A DNA stretch of 64,000 nt. It comes from Variovorax sp. OV700 (GTDB taxonomy: Bacteria; Pseudomonadota; Gammaproteobacteria; Burkholderiales; Burkholderiaceae_C). Made by a program: the position numbers and the translations under genes. The notes beneath the pieces were generated by a model. It did no database searches. It was not told the DNA's origin and saw only the letters and a list, made by a program, of their open reading frames with translations. The DNA lies in contig NZ_FNDR01000019.1 in NCBI RefSeq assembly GCF_900099805.1, forward strand, positions 24,504 through 88,503, in the 5' to 3' direction. Below, one piece after another: positions 8,111-16,904 of this stretch. How positions within the stretch are numbered: the first letter of the stretch is position 1; each line of letters opens with the position of its first letter.

Positions 8111-10041
8111 GCGAACCCGCACTCGGCCTCTCGATGCTCGGCCTGATCGTGGTCGTGATCATGCTCGGCTTTCCCACGGCGTTCACGCTGATGGGGCTGG
8201 GCATGTTCTTCGGCTTCATCGCCTTCTACGATCCCGCCTCGCCCTGGCTCGACAACAAGATCTTCGACCTGATGGTGCAGCGCGCCTTCGGTGCCATGAC
8301 CAACGAGACGCTGCTGTCGATCCCGCTCTTCGTGCTGATGGGCTATGTGATGGAGCGTGGTGCGCTGGTCGACAAGATGTTCCACAGCGTGCAGCTCGCC
8401 TTTCGCCGCGTGCCGGGTTCGCTCGCGGTGACGACGCTGATCGTGTGCACCTTCTGGGGCATCGCGAGCGGCCTCGTCGGCGCGGTGGTGGTGCTGATGG
8501 GCGTGATCGCGATGCGACCGATGCTCAATGCCGGCTACGACACGCGCCTTGCAGCCGGCGTGATCACGGCGGGCGGCACGCTCGGCATCCTGATTCCTCC
8601 CTCGGTGATGATCATCGTGTACGCAGCCGTGGCCGGACAGTCGGTGGTCAAGCTTTATGCGGCGGCGATGTTCCCCGGCTTCTTCCTCGCCTTTCTCTAT
8701 CTGGTCTACGTGATCGGCTGGGCCGTGCTGCAGCCGAAGGTCGCGCCCAAGCTGCCGGCCGACAAGCAGCGCGCCCCCATCTCGCCCTGGGTCGCGCACA
8801 TCGCAGCCAGCTATTCGCCGCGCATGCTGCCCGCTCTCGCCGCGGCCGTGGTGTCGCCGGCGCGCGCGCTGCGCGCCACGGTCGAGGGCGTGCGCATCAC
8901 CTGGTGGCTGCTGCTGCGCAGCCTGCTCAGCGCGCTGGTGCCGCTCGCACTCGCGGCCGTGACGCTGGGTTCGGTCTGGTGGTACGTGGCCATCTACTCG
9001 CAGAAAGACAACAACGCGCCGGTGGCGCAGCAGCAGGCGACACAGAAGGCCGCGGGAACTGCTGCGCCGCTGCCCGAGGCTTCGTCCTCTTCCAGCACCG
9101 GGCTGGCCGAACCGCCGGCTTCGGAAGATCCGAAGGAGCCGGCATCGGACGGCGGCCTGCAGGAGCCGCCTGGCGGCGTCGAGGAGCCACCCGGCAGCGA
9201 GGCCGCTTCACCGGCGGCGGCTTCAGAGGGCGGCCTGCAACAGCTCGGCGAAGCAGTCGATGCGCCGAAGACCGCCGCGGTGCCCGAAGCCTTCTACACG
9301 GGCTTTCTGATCGCCAGCCTCTTCACGCTCGTGATGCTGGCCTGGTACTACTGGCGCCTGGATGCGGAGCAGTTCGAGATCCTGCGCATGCTGGTGTCGT
9401 CGGTGATGCCGCTTGCCACGCTCACGCTGGTGGTTCTGGGCGTGATTCTGTTCGGCATCACGACCGCCACCGAATCGGCCGCGGTGGGCGCGGCCGGCGC
9501 CTTCCTGATGGCGTGGCAAGCCGGCACGCTCAACTTCAAGAAGACCAAGGAGGCCGTATTCCTCACGCTCAAGACCACCTCGATGGTCTGCTGGCTGTTC
9601 GTGGGCTCGGCGCTGTTTTCGGCGGTGTTCGCGCTGCTGGGCGGCCAGCGCATCATCGAGGAATGGGTGCTGGGCATGAACCTCAGCCCGCTGCAGTTCC
9701 TGCTGCTGTCGCAGGCAATCATCTTCATCCTCGGCTGGCCGCTCGAGTGGACCGAGATCATCGTGATCTTCGTGCCCATCTTCCTGCCGCTGCTCACGCA
9801 CTTCCAGATCGACCCGCTGCTGTTCGGCGTGCTGGTGTTCGTGAACCTGCAGGCGGCGTTCCTGTCGCCACCGGTGGCAATGTCGGCCTTCTACCTGAAG
9901 GGGGTGTCACCACCGCACGTGACGATCAACCAGATCTTCGCGGGGATGATGCCGTACATGCTGATCGTGATCCTGTGCATGGTGTTCATGTACATCTGGC
10001 CAGGGTTGACGCTGTGGTTGCCGCAGTACCTGTATGGGTGA
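8107..10041 (+). CDS. TRAP transporter large permease (DctM family) with a long internal insertion
   Basis: Large, transport-carrying membrane subunit of the TRAP system. It has 644 residues against about 430 for ordinary DctM proteins. Residues 1-210 are the normal first half (LGFPTAFTLMG, GIASGLVGAVVVLMGVIAM, GGTLGILIPPSVMII). Residues from about 435 on are the normal second half (GITTATESAAVGAAGAFL, FLSPPVAMSAFYLKG). Between them, about 225-430 is an insertion with two extra hydrophobic segments (about 270-297 and 396-417). Around 300-395 it has a Pro/Glu/Ser/Ala-rich low-complexity stretch. The frame is continuous and codon use is normal, so this is not an obvious frameshift or assembly error. 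It follows the mini-ORF linker with ATGA overlap. Confidence 0.9.
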   Translation: MSEPALGLSMLGLIVVVIMLGFPTAFTLMGLGMFFGFIAFYDPASPWLDNKIFDLMVQRAFGAMTNETLLSIPLFVLMGYVMERGALVDKMFHSVQLAFRRVPGSLAVTTLIVCTFWGIASGLVGAVVVLMGVIAMRPMLNAGYDTRLAAGVITAGGTLGILIPPSVMIIVYAAVAGQSVVKLYAAAMFPGFFLAFLYLVYVIGWAVLQPKVAPKLPADKQRAPISPWVAHIAASYSPRMLPALAAAVVSPARALRATVEGVRITWWLLLRSLLSALVPLALAAVTLGSVWWYVAIYSQKDNNAPVAQQQATQKAAGTAAPLPEASSSSSTGLAEPPASEDPKEPASDGGLQEPPGGVEEPPGSEAASPAAASEGGLQQLGEAVDAPKTAAVPEAFYTGFLIASLFTLVMLAWYYWRLDAEQFEILRMLVSSVMPLATLTLVVLGVILFGITTATESAAVGAAGAFLMAWQAGTLNFKKTKEAVFLTLKTTSMVCWLFVGSALFSAVFALLGGQRIIEEWVLGMNLSPLQFLLLSQAIIFILGWPLEWTEIIVIFVPIFLPLLTHFQIDPLLFGVLVFVNLQAAFLSPPVAMSAFYLKGVSPPHVTINQIFAGMMPYMLIVILCMVFMYIWPGLTLWLPQYLYG

Positions 10042-10048
10042 CATTGGC

Positions 10049-10080
10049 GTGCTGGCGATCCACAACGCGGCCGCCAGCAC
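10049..10080. terminator. Hairpin between convergent genes
   Basis: GTGCTGGCG (10049-10057) and CGCCAGCAC (10072-10080) form a perfect 9-bp stem with a 14-nt loop, between the DctM stop and the stop of the minus-strand dikinase-like gene. There is no T-run, so a terminator role is tentative. Confidence 0.45.
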
Positions 10081-10107
10081 CGTGAGCAGGCTGCGAGGTC
10101 AGCCCGA

Positions 10108-12174
10108 TCAGCGCCGCCGCTCCACATACGGCCGCACCTGCAACAACACGATCCTGTCGCCTACCGTCGCCCACTCGATGTCCTGATCGACCGCATTGAA
10201 CGTGCGCTTCACGGCCGCCCCCACGTTGGCAAGCCGCACGACCAGCTCATCGGTCAGCACGTTGCGGCCAAGCTCCACCGGCACTTCCTTCACGCCGCCG
10301 TCCTTGTCGAGCTGCAGCGCCGTCTCCTCGGCCGAGCGGCTCAGCACCTGGATCGCCTTCGACCAGCTCGAATACATCACCTGCTCGGCCACGCGCTGGC
10401 CCTCGACCACGCGGATGCCGATGCCGCGCTTGGCCGAGATGTAGGTGACGTGCGGATGCCCGGCGTCGAAGGGGTCGCGCGTGATCATCACGCCGGCGTT
10501 GGTCGAATCGATGGCGGTCTGCACGAACACGCCCATCAGCACCGACTCGGCGCCGAAGCCCGCGGCGCTGCGCGCCTCCCAGGCTTCGGGATTGAAGACC
10601 GAGGCCCAGACCTTCTTCACCGCGAGCTCCAGCGCGTCGCCGGTCTTGACGTTGGGCATCGTTGTGTAGAGCCCCGCGCCGCTGAAGCCGGGCAGGTCTT
10701 CCGAGTTGGACGAGCTGCGCACGAACACGCCGCCGCCGCCCAGCTGCGATTGCCATGCGGCGCGCCACGACGCCGCGGTGGCGGGATCGACCGGCCATTT
10801 GACGATCTCGTCGCGCAACTGCGCCAGCGCCTTCTGCCTGATCTGCGGATCGCTCGCAAAGCCGGGTTGCTGCTGCATGCGTGCGATGCGGTCGGCGAGG
10901 CCGTTCGCGCGCATGAAGCGGTCGTAGTGCGCAAAGGGAATGCAGAAACCGTCGGGTACCGTGGTGGAGGGAATGCGCGCGGCCAGCACGGCGCCAAGAT
11001 TGGCGGCCTTGGAACCGCACTGCGCGCTGTTGCGCGCACGCAGCGAGGCGAGCGGCAGCAGGCGGGTTTCGCGCAGGTCGGGCTTGGCGGCTTTGGCACT
11101 GCCGGGCACCGCGCCGATGGCCGCGGTGCGCACGTTGCGCGGCGGCAGCGCGGCAACCTCGTCGGGCGTGAGGCGGCGCACCTGGTAGCCCGAGGCCGCG
11201 ACCTTGAGCGCCACCCACTGGCCCGCGTGCTCGCGCAGCACGGATGCGGCATCGCGCACATAGGCATTGGGAATGCCCCAGCCCTTGGCCAGCAGGTTGA
11301 CGTGCGAGAGCGCGGTAGACGGCCGCTCGGTCACCACGCCGGCCACGGGCGGCAGGTTGATCGGCACCTGGCGCAGCACGGCGATGTCGTCGGGCAACAG
11401 CGCATTCAATGCGTTCGCGCCCGAAGCCTCGTCCACGATGCGAACGCGGCCCGTGGCCGTGCCCAGATTCATCGGCATGTAGGGCTGTTCGCGGATCAGC
11501 GCTTCCTGGCTGACGAAATCGATGCCGGCTTCCTTGGCGACCCGATCGTGCTGCGTCGAGTTGGTCTTGAACTTCACGGGCGCGAAGAAGCTGGCCTTCA
11601 CCTCTGCATCCACCTGGCGCAGCAGCGCGGGCGTGAGCTGGTCGCCCTCCCAGAACTCGTAGGTGAAGCTTCCGATGTTCTGCTGCCAGCTCAGCGTGCC
11701 GAAGAGGAAGCGGCGATCGGGCACGAGATAGTTGCGGTCGATCTCTCGCTTGCCCGCGCTCGGCGCAAGCCCGGTGTCCCGCACGAAGCGAACGTGCAAC
11801 TGGTAGCGCGGCGTGTCGATGTAGTAGGTGCGCACCGGCCTGGCCTGGCGGTCGACCGCGAACAGCACGTGGGCCAGCTGCATCGGCGTGCCGGGGTCGT
11901 AGACGCGCGCCAGGCTGTCGAAGTCGCCGCGACTGCGCAGCGCGGGCAGCGACGCAGGTGCCGCCACGCGCGTTGCGGGCTGCCCGGCCGCACTTTCCGG
12001 AGCGGCCTTGTTGTTCTGCTGCTGGTAGTAGGAAGGCTTGCGCGCCAGCTGGGCTTCCGCCGGCAGGATGGCGATGGACATCGCGCCCAGCGCCAGCGTC
12101 GCGAGCCAGCGCGGCTTGCTCTTGTTTCGGTAGCGCGGTTGGCCCGATACGCCTTGATATTTGTCGTTTTTCAT
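10108..12174 (-). CDS. Exported PEP-dikinase-like protein (His domain followed by PPDK-type ATP-grasp)
   Basis: 688 residues. Residues 1-42 form a basic N region and a hydrophobic signal (WLATLALGAMSIAILPAEA), so the protein should be exported or membrane-anchored. Residues about 80-230 are not recognised. Around 260-305 is a phosphohistidine-domain-like segment (TALSH291VNLLAKGWGIPNA). From about 390 to the end is a PPDK/PEP-synthase nucleotide-binding domain: CGSKAANLG, VFVRSSSNSEDLPGFSGAG, AGVMITRDPF and IEWATVGDRIVLLQVRP. The His-domain-then-ATP-domain order is that of glucan water dikinase, not of PEP synthase, and there is no PEP-binding TIM barrel. An exported ATP-dependent phosphotransferase is odd, since the periplasm lacks ATP. 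It may be a pseudoenzyme or the signal may be an anchor. It is divergent from the FecR-like gene. Confidence 0.8.
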   Translation of the reverse strand: MKNDKYQGVSGQPRYRNKSKPRWLATLALGAMSIAILPAEAQLARKPSYYQQQNNKAAPESAAGQPATRVAAPASLPALRSRGDFDSLARVYDPGTPMQLAHVLFAVDRQARPVRTYYIDTPRYQLHVRFVRDTGLAPSAGKREIDRNYLVPDRRFLFGTLSWQQNIGSFTYEFWEGDQLTPALLRQVDAEVKASFFAPVKFKTNSTQHDRVAKEAGIDFVSQEALIREQPYMPMNLGTATGRVRIVDEASGANALNALLPDDIAVLRQVPINLPPVAGVVTERPSTALSHVNLLAKGWGIPNAYVRDAASVLREHAGQWVALKVAASGYQVRRLTPDEVAALPPRNVRTAAIGAVPGSAKAAKPDLRETRLLPLASLRARNSAQCGSKAANLGAVLAARIPSTTVPDGFCIPFAHYDRFMRANGLADRIARMQQQPGFASDPQIRQKALAQLRDEIVKWPVDPATAASWRAAWQSQLGGGGVFVRSSSNSEDLPGFSGAGLYTTMPNVKTGDALELAVKKVWASVFNPEAWEARSAAGFGAESVLMGVFVQTAIDSTNAGVMITRDPFDAGHPHVTYISAKRGIGIRVVEGQRVAEQVMYSSWSKAIQVLSRSAEETALQLDKDGGVKEVPVELGRNVLTDELVVRLANVGAAVKRTFNAVDQDIEWATVGDRIVLLQVRPYVERRR

Positions 12175-12312
12175 GCAGGGTCCCTCATTACAAGCGGTTG
12201 CCGAATGTGCGTGCGCTTCACCAAGCAGGGGGCCTGCGCTGACAGCGGCAGCGGATTCTCGCGCGTTACATATCCATTGCTTTCATCCGGTCCCGCGAAC
12301 CAGAGACAAACC

Positions 12313-14316
12313 ATGAAACGCCCCGCTCTTTCCATCCTTCCTCCCCGGCCGCTGCACCGGTGGCTGCTCGGACTGGCGCTGCTGTGCCTCGGCGCGGCAG
12401 CCAGCGCACAGCAAGACCCGCCGGGCCGGGTGGCCCGCCTGAACCTGCAGGAGGGCGCGGTGAGCTTCGCGCCCGCCGGCGAAGACAGCTGGTACGACGC
12501 GCAGCCCAATCGCCCCATCACCACCGGCGACCGGCTCTGGACCGACCGCAATGCGCGCGCTGAAGTGCACATCGGCTCGGCAACGCTGCGGATCGACGGC
12601 CAGACGCATGTCGAGTTCTCCGAGCTGGACGACGACACCGTGCGCCTCACCGCGAACCAGGGCAACCTGCAATTGCGCGTACGCGACGACCTCTCCGGCC
12701 AGCGCGTCGAGGTCGACACCGGCAACCTTGCCGTGGTGATCGACGCACCCGGCGAATACCGCATTGCGGCCGACCCCGCCGCCGACACCACCTGGATCGC
12801 GGTGGCCTCGGGCCGCGTCACGCTCCACGGCGAGAACGGCGAATCGCAATCGCTGGGCGCTCGGCAGCAGCTCACGGTCGGCGGCCGCAACCTGGCCGCG
12901 GTGGGCGGCGCGCCGGGGCAGAACGGCAGCTTCGATGCATGGGTGGCGGAGCGCAACCGCATCGAGGACCAGTCGATTTCCGCGCGCTACGTGTCGCGCG
13001 AAGTCGTCGGCTACCAGCAGCTCGACATCTACGGCGACTGGCAAAGCGACCCCACCTACGGCGACGTCTGGTTTCCACGCAACGTGGACGCCGAATGGGC
13101 GCCCTACCGCGACGGCCAGTGGGTGAACATCGCGCCCTGGGGCCTGACCTGGGTCGATGCCGCGCCCTGGGGCTTTGCGCCTTTCCACTATGGCCGCTGG
13201 GCCCGCGTGGGTCCGCGCTGGGCCTGGGTGCCGGGGCGGACGACCACGCGGCCGGTGTATTCGCCAGCGCTGGTTGGCTTCGTGGGCGGCGGCGCGAACG
13301 CCACCCTGCAGATCGGCGACGGCCGCAGCGGCGTGGGCTGGTTCCCGCTGGCGCCCGGCGAGCCATGGCGGCCCGGCTATCGCGCGAGCCCGCGCTACGT
13401 GGACCAGGTGAACCGCATGGCGGCTTACCGGAACCGGCAGGGCGAGGTGCGCAACGACTTCTATGCCAACCAGCGGATGCCGGGCGCCGTGACCGTGCTG
13501 CCGGCCGACCGCTTCGGCCGCGGCCCCTTCGGCCGGCGCGACCTGGTGCGGGTGCCGGACGACCGCTTTGCGCGCGTGCCGGTGGCGCCGGCGCCGGGAG
13601 TTCCCGTGCACAACTTCGGCAGCGGCTTTGGCCGGCCTGCGGCCGTGCTGCCGCCGCCGACCCCGCCGATGGTGCGCCAGCAGCAGGAGCTGCAGTACGA
13701 GCAGGCGCGGCAGGCCCGGCAGATGCAGCAGGCCCAGCAGCGCGCATTGCAGGGACAACCCTCCCAGCAGCTGCAGCAACAACAGCAAATGGAATGGCAG
13801 CGCCAGCAGGGCTTGCGCCAGCAGCAGCAGCAGCAGGAGTGGCCGCAACGCGGCGCCCCGGACCAGTCGCAACAACGCCAGCAGCACCAGCAGCAGATGC
13901 AACTCCAGCAACAGCAACATCAACAGCAGCAACAGGCGCAGCGGCAGCAGCAGGAAATGCAGCAGCGCGCCGCTGCGCAGGCGCAGGCGCAGGCGCAGGC
14001 CCAGGCACAGGCACAAGCCCAGCAGCAGTTGCAGCAGCAACAGCGGGCGGCACAGCAGCAAGCCCTGGCCCAGCAACAGATGCTGCGCCAGCAGCAAGAG
14101 GCTCAGCAACGCGCCGTCCAGGCGCAGCAGCAGCTCCAGGCACAACAGCAGGCCCAGCGCCAGGCCCAGGAAGCGCAGGTGCGCGCGATGCAGCAGCAAC
14201 GCGGCTTCGCGCCGCCCCCTCAGGCCCAGCCCCAGCCGCATCCCCCTGCCCAGCCAGGCCAGCTCGGCGCCGACGAACGCCGCCGGCTCTTGACCTCTCC
14301 AGACCAGCAGCGCTGA
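12313..14316 (+). CDS. FecR-domain / DUF6600 exported protein with glutamine-rich C-terminal tail
   Basis: 667 residues with a signal peptide (LHRWLLGLALLCLGAAASAQ). Residues about 45-185 form a FecR-like beta domain (DRLWTDRNARAEVHIGSATLRIDGQTHVEF ... DAPGEYRIAAD). Residues about 205-330 contain the W-rich DUF6600 signature (YGDVWFPRNVDAEWAPYRDGQWVNIAPWGLTWVDAAPWGFAPFHYGRWA, broken by short linkers). From about 400 to 640 the chain is almost pure Gln/Ala/Arg repeat encoded by CAG/CAA codons, ending in a Pro-rich tip. The role is unknown; such proteins are probably envelope or periplasmic scaffolds. The start at 12313 is the only ATG just before the signal peptide; the much longer open frame upstream is antisense to the dikinase-like gene and not real. 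Confidence 0.85.
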   Translation: MKRPALSILPPRPLHRWLLGLALLCLGAAASAQQDPPGRVARLNLQEGAVSFAPAGEDSWYDAQPNRPITTGDRLWTDRNARAEVHIGSATLRIDGQTHVEFSELDDDTVRLTANQGNLQLRVRDDLSGQRVEVDTGNLAVVIDAPGEYRIAADPAADTTWIAVASGRVTLHGENGESQSLGARQQLTVGGRNLAAVGGAPGQNGSFDAWVAERNRIEDQSISARYVSREVVGYQQLDIYGDWQSDPTYGDVWFPRNVDAEWAPYRDGQWVNIAPWGLTWVDAAPWGFAPFHYGRWARVGPRWAWVPGRTTTRPVYSPALVGFVGGGANATLQIGDGRSGVGWFPLAPGEPWRPGYRASPRYVDQVNRMAAYRNRQGEVRNDFYANQRMPGAVTVLPADRFGRGPFGRRDLVRVPDDRFARVPVAPAPGVPVHNFGSGFGRPAAVLPPPTPPMVRQQQELQYEQARQARQMQQAQQRALQGQPSQQLQQQQQMEWQRQQGLRQQQQQQEWPQRGAPDQSQQRQQHQQQMQLQQQQHQQQQQAQRQQQEMQQRAAAQAQAQAQAQAQAQAQQQLQQQQRAAQQQALAQQQMLRQQQEAQQRAVQAQQQLQAQQQAQRQAQEAQVRAMQQQRGFAPPPQAQPQPHPPAQPGQLGADERRRLLTSPDQQR

Positions 14317-14372
14317 ACGCCGCGCGCGCGGCCGTGCATGGCGCCGCGCGCAAGCCTCTCCAGCACCGGCGC

Positions 14373-14403
14373 CTCCTTGGCGGCTACAGTCGCCGCCAAG
14401 GAG
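14373..14403 (+). promoter_or_regulatory. Perfect 12-bp hairpin that sequesters the gorA Shine-Dalgarno
   Basis: CTCCTTGGCGGC (14373-14384), loop TACAGTC, GCCGCCAAGGAG (14392-14403). The right arm ends in AAGGAG, which is 10 nt before the gorA ATG at 14414, so the ribosome binding site is completely paired in the hairpin. A few T residues follow (CTTTTCC), so it could also act as an inefficient terminator for the upstream gene. Confidence 0.65.
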
Positions 14404-14413
14404 CGTCTTTTCC

Positions 14414-15772
14414 ATGCCCACATTCGACTTCGATCTTTTCGTCATCGGCGGCGGCAGTGGCGGCGTTCGCGCCGCGCGAATGGCCGCGCAGCAAGGCGCG
14501 CGCGTGGGATTGGCCGAGGCGGCCGAACTCGGTGGCACCTGCGTCAACGTGGGCTGCATTCCGAAGAAGCTCTACAGCTACGCAGCCGGCTATGCCGAAT
14601 CCTTCGAGGAGTCCGCCGGCTACGGCTGGAAATTGCCTGAGGCGCCGCAATTCGACTGGGCCTACCTCAAGACGCAGCGCGCCAAGGAAATCACGCGGCT
14701 CAACGGTGTGTATGCCTCGCTGCTGAAGAATTCAGGCGTCACGCTGGTCACGGGGTGGGCGCAGCTGGCCGATGGCCACACGGTCGAGGTCGACGGCAAG
14801 CGGCACACGGCCCGCCATCTGCTGGTGGCCACCGGCGGCACGCCCTTCGTGCCGGAGATACCGGGACGAGAACACATCGTGACCTCCGACGCGATGTTCG
14901 ATCTCAGTCCTTTTCCGAAGCGCCTGCTGGTGGTGGGCGGCGGCTACATTGCCTGCGAGTTCGCATCGATCTTCAACGGCCTGGGTGCCAAGGTGACGCA
15001 GCTGCATCGCCGCGCGCATCTGCTCACCGGTTTTGACGACGACCTGCGGCAGTTCGTGGCGCACGAAATGGGCAAGGCGGGCGTCGACGTGCGGCTCAAC
15101 ATCGAGGCCACGTCGATCGCGCGCGGCCCGAACGGGCCCGTCGTCACGCTGGCGCGCGGCCAGCAGATCGACGCCGACACGGTGCTCTTTGCCACCGGTC
15201 GCGTGCCCAACACGCAGGGCCTCGGCCTGGAGGCCGCGGGCGTGGCGCTCGACGAGCGCGGCGCGATCGCGGTCGATGCGAACTACCGCAGTTCGGTGCC
15301 GTCGATCTATGCGGTGGGCGACGTTTCCACCCGCGTGCAGCTCACGCCCGTGGCGCTGGCGGAAGCGATGGTGGTGGTCGATGCCCTGTTCGGCCAGGGC
15401 AAGCGCGCCCTCGACTACGAATTCATTCCGACGGCGGTGTTCACGCACCCGAACATCGGCACCTGCGGCTACACCGAGATCGACGCGCGCGCCAGGTTCG
15501 GCGAGGTCGCGGTGTTCTCGAGCGAATTCAAGTCGCTGCGCCACACGCTTTCTGGACGCGGCGAGCGCACCTTCATGAAGCTGGTGGTGCAGAAGGCCAC
15601 CGACCGCGTGGTCGGCCTGCACATGGTGGGCGCCGACGCGGGCGAGATCGTGCAGGGCTTTGCCGTGGCGATGCGCGCGGGCGCGACCAAGGCGCTGTTC
15701 GACAGCACCGTGGGCATCCACCCAACGGCGGCTGAAGAATTCGTGACCATGCGCGAACCGATGCCAGGCTAG
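14414..15772 (+). CDS. gorA: Glutathione-disulfide reductase
   Basis: FAD- and NADPH-dependent reduction of glutathione disulfide, cytosolic homodimer, 452 residues (normal). Motifs: N-terminal FAD fold VIGGGSGGVRAAR (10-22), redox-active Cys43 and Cys48 in GGTCVNVGCIPKK, second nucleotide fold LLVVGGGYIACEFASIF, ATGRVPNT, FAD ribityl segment YAVGDVS, and C-terminal HPTAAEEFVTMREP carrying the catalytic His-Glu pair of the partner subunit. The lack of an N-terminal extension fits a soluble bacterial enzyme. Translation is probably controlled by the hairpin just upstream that pairs its Shine-Dalgarno sequence. It is convergent with panE across a repeat-like intergenic region. Confidence 0.96.
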   Translation: MPTFDFDLFVIGGGSGGVRAARMAAQQGARVGLAEAAELGGTCVNVGCIPKKLYSYAAGYAESFEESAGYGWKLPEAPQFDWAYLKTQRAKEITRLNGVYASLLKNSGVTLVTGWAQLADGHTVEVDGKRHTARHLLVATGGTPFVPEIPGREHIVTSDAMFDLSPFPKRLLVVGGGYIACEFASIFNGLGAKVTQLHRRAHLLTGFDDDLRQFVAHEMGKAGVDVRLNIEATSIARGPNGPVVTLARGQQIDADTVLFATGRVPNTQGLGLEAAGVALDERGAIAVDANYRSSVPSIYAVGDVSTRVQLTPVALAEAMVVVDALFGQGKRALDYEFIPTAVFTHPNIGTCGYTEIDARARFGEVAVFSSEFKSLRHTLSGRGERTFMKLVVQKATDRVVGLHMVGADAGEIVQGFAVAMRAGATKALFDSTVGIHPTAAEEFVTMREPMPG

Positions 15773-15775
15773 AGG

Positions 15776-15887
15776 AAGGGCTCGCCCCCAGTCTTCGCGC
15801 ACTTCGTGTCGCTACGCCAACCCCCTACCGGGGGCAACACCGGCGGCCCGGCAAAGCCGGTTCCGCGGTGTTTCGCGAATGGGCCCC
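15776..15887. repeat. Intergenic structured repeat-like element
   Basis: 112 bp between the convergent gorA and panE stops. It contains several small hairpins: CCCCC-TACC-GGGGG at 15821-15834 and CCGGC-AAA-GCCGG at 15848-15860, plus a TTCGCGCACTTCGTG stretch. The style is that of short dispersed intergenic repeats I recall from Variovorax and relatives (memory only). No coding potential is seen. It may act as a bidirectional terminator. Confidence 0.45.
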
Positions 15888-16790
15888 TCAACAGGACCGC
15901 GGCTTACTTTCGAGCAGCTTCACCAGCACAAACAGCACGCGGTTGGCGGGCGTGGGCACGCCGAGCGCCTCGCCGCGCCGCACGACGAAGCCGTTGAGGT
16001 GATCGATTTCGCTCGGCTTGCCGCGCGCGAGGTCTTGCGCGGTCGATGAGTATTGCGAGGGCATCGTCTCTGCAATGCCGCGCACGGCGGCGTCGGTGTC
16101 GCCGGGTATGGCGACGCCTTCGGCTTTGGCGACGGCGAGGCATTCGGCCACCACGTCACGGATGACCTCGGCCACGCCCTGGCCCTTCACCACCTCGCCA
16201 TAGGGCAGCTGGGTGATGGCCGATAGCGCGTTGTAGGCGCAGTTCAGAACCAGCTTGGCCCAGAGCGAGCCGCGCACGTTGTCGGAAATCTGCGTGGGCA
16301 CGCCGGCCGCGGCCAGGTGTTGCGCCACCTGCTCGCTGCTGCGCGAAGGCGCGATCACCAGTTCGCCGCGGCCATGATGCTTCACGTGGCCCGGCCCGGC
16401 CATTTCGGTGGCCACGTAGACCACCGCGGCGGCCACGTCGCTGGATGTCAGCACCGAGCGCACGCGCTCGTCGTTGTCCACCCCGTTCTGCAAGGTGAGC
16501 ACCAGCGCATCGGGCGAAAGATGCGGCTTGATCTGCGCCGCGGCCGATTCGGTGTCGGTGGACTTCACGCAGAACAGCACCAGGTGGGCGCCCTGCACCG
16601 CGCTCGCTTCGGTGCTCGCGTCGAGCTTTACCTGCTCGTCGAAAGCCTTTGTCTCCAGCCGCAGCCCGTTGGCGCGCACGGCCTCCACATGCGAGGCCCG
16701 CCCGATCAGCACCACCTCGTGGCCCGCCCGCGCCAGCATGGCGCCGTAGTAGCAGCCGACTGCGCCGGCGCCCATGACTGCGACCTTCAT
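15888..16790 (-). CDS. panE: 2-dehydropantoate 2-reductase
   Basis: NADPH-dependent ketopantoate reductase of pantothenate synthesis, cytosolic, 300 residues. The N terminus MKVAVMGAGAVGCYYGAMLARAG is the typical Rossmann start. The C-terminal domain carries the catalytic lysine segment (LWAKLVLNCAYNALSAIT) and the conserved SSTAQDLARGKPSEIDHLNGFVVRRG block. ATG 16790 follows AAAGGTGAAGCA; the longer upstream frame runs into the divergent gene. The family includes paralogues with other 2-oxo acid substrates, so the assignment to pantoate is probable. With coaX in the same window, two steps towards CoA are present, but they are not linked in an operon. Confidence 0.88.
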   Translation of the reverse strand: MKVAVMGAGAVGCYYGAMLARAGHEVVLIGRASHVEAVRANGLRLETKAFDEQVKLDASTEASAVQGAHLVLFCVKSTDTESAAAQIKPHLSPDALVLTLQNGVDNDERVRSVLTSSDVAAAVVYVATEMAGPGHVKHHGRGELVIAPSRSSEQVAQHLAAAGVPTQISDNVRGSLWAKLVLNCAYNALSAITQLPYGEVVKGQGVAEVIRDVVAECLAVAKAEGVAIPGDTDAAVRGIAETMPSQYSSTAQDLARGKPSEIDHLNGFVVRRGEALGVPTPANRVLFVLVKLLESKPRSC

Positions 16791-16904
16791 TGCTTCACCT
16801 TTCGCGGTTGTTGAGGGGAAAGCCGTCGAGGTTAAACGTTCTGAAGCCGGGCACAATCGCGCGGCCCCACAGTTCTCCAACCCTCTGCCCCCAAGGTCTC
16901 TGCC

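Noticed and set aside
10450..14316. 1288-codon plus-strand frame
   Set aside because: Antisense to the dikinase-like gene for 1.7 kb; real coding begins at the signal peptide at 12313.
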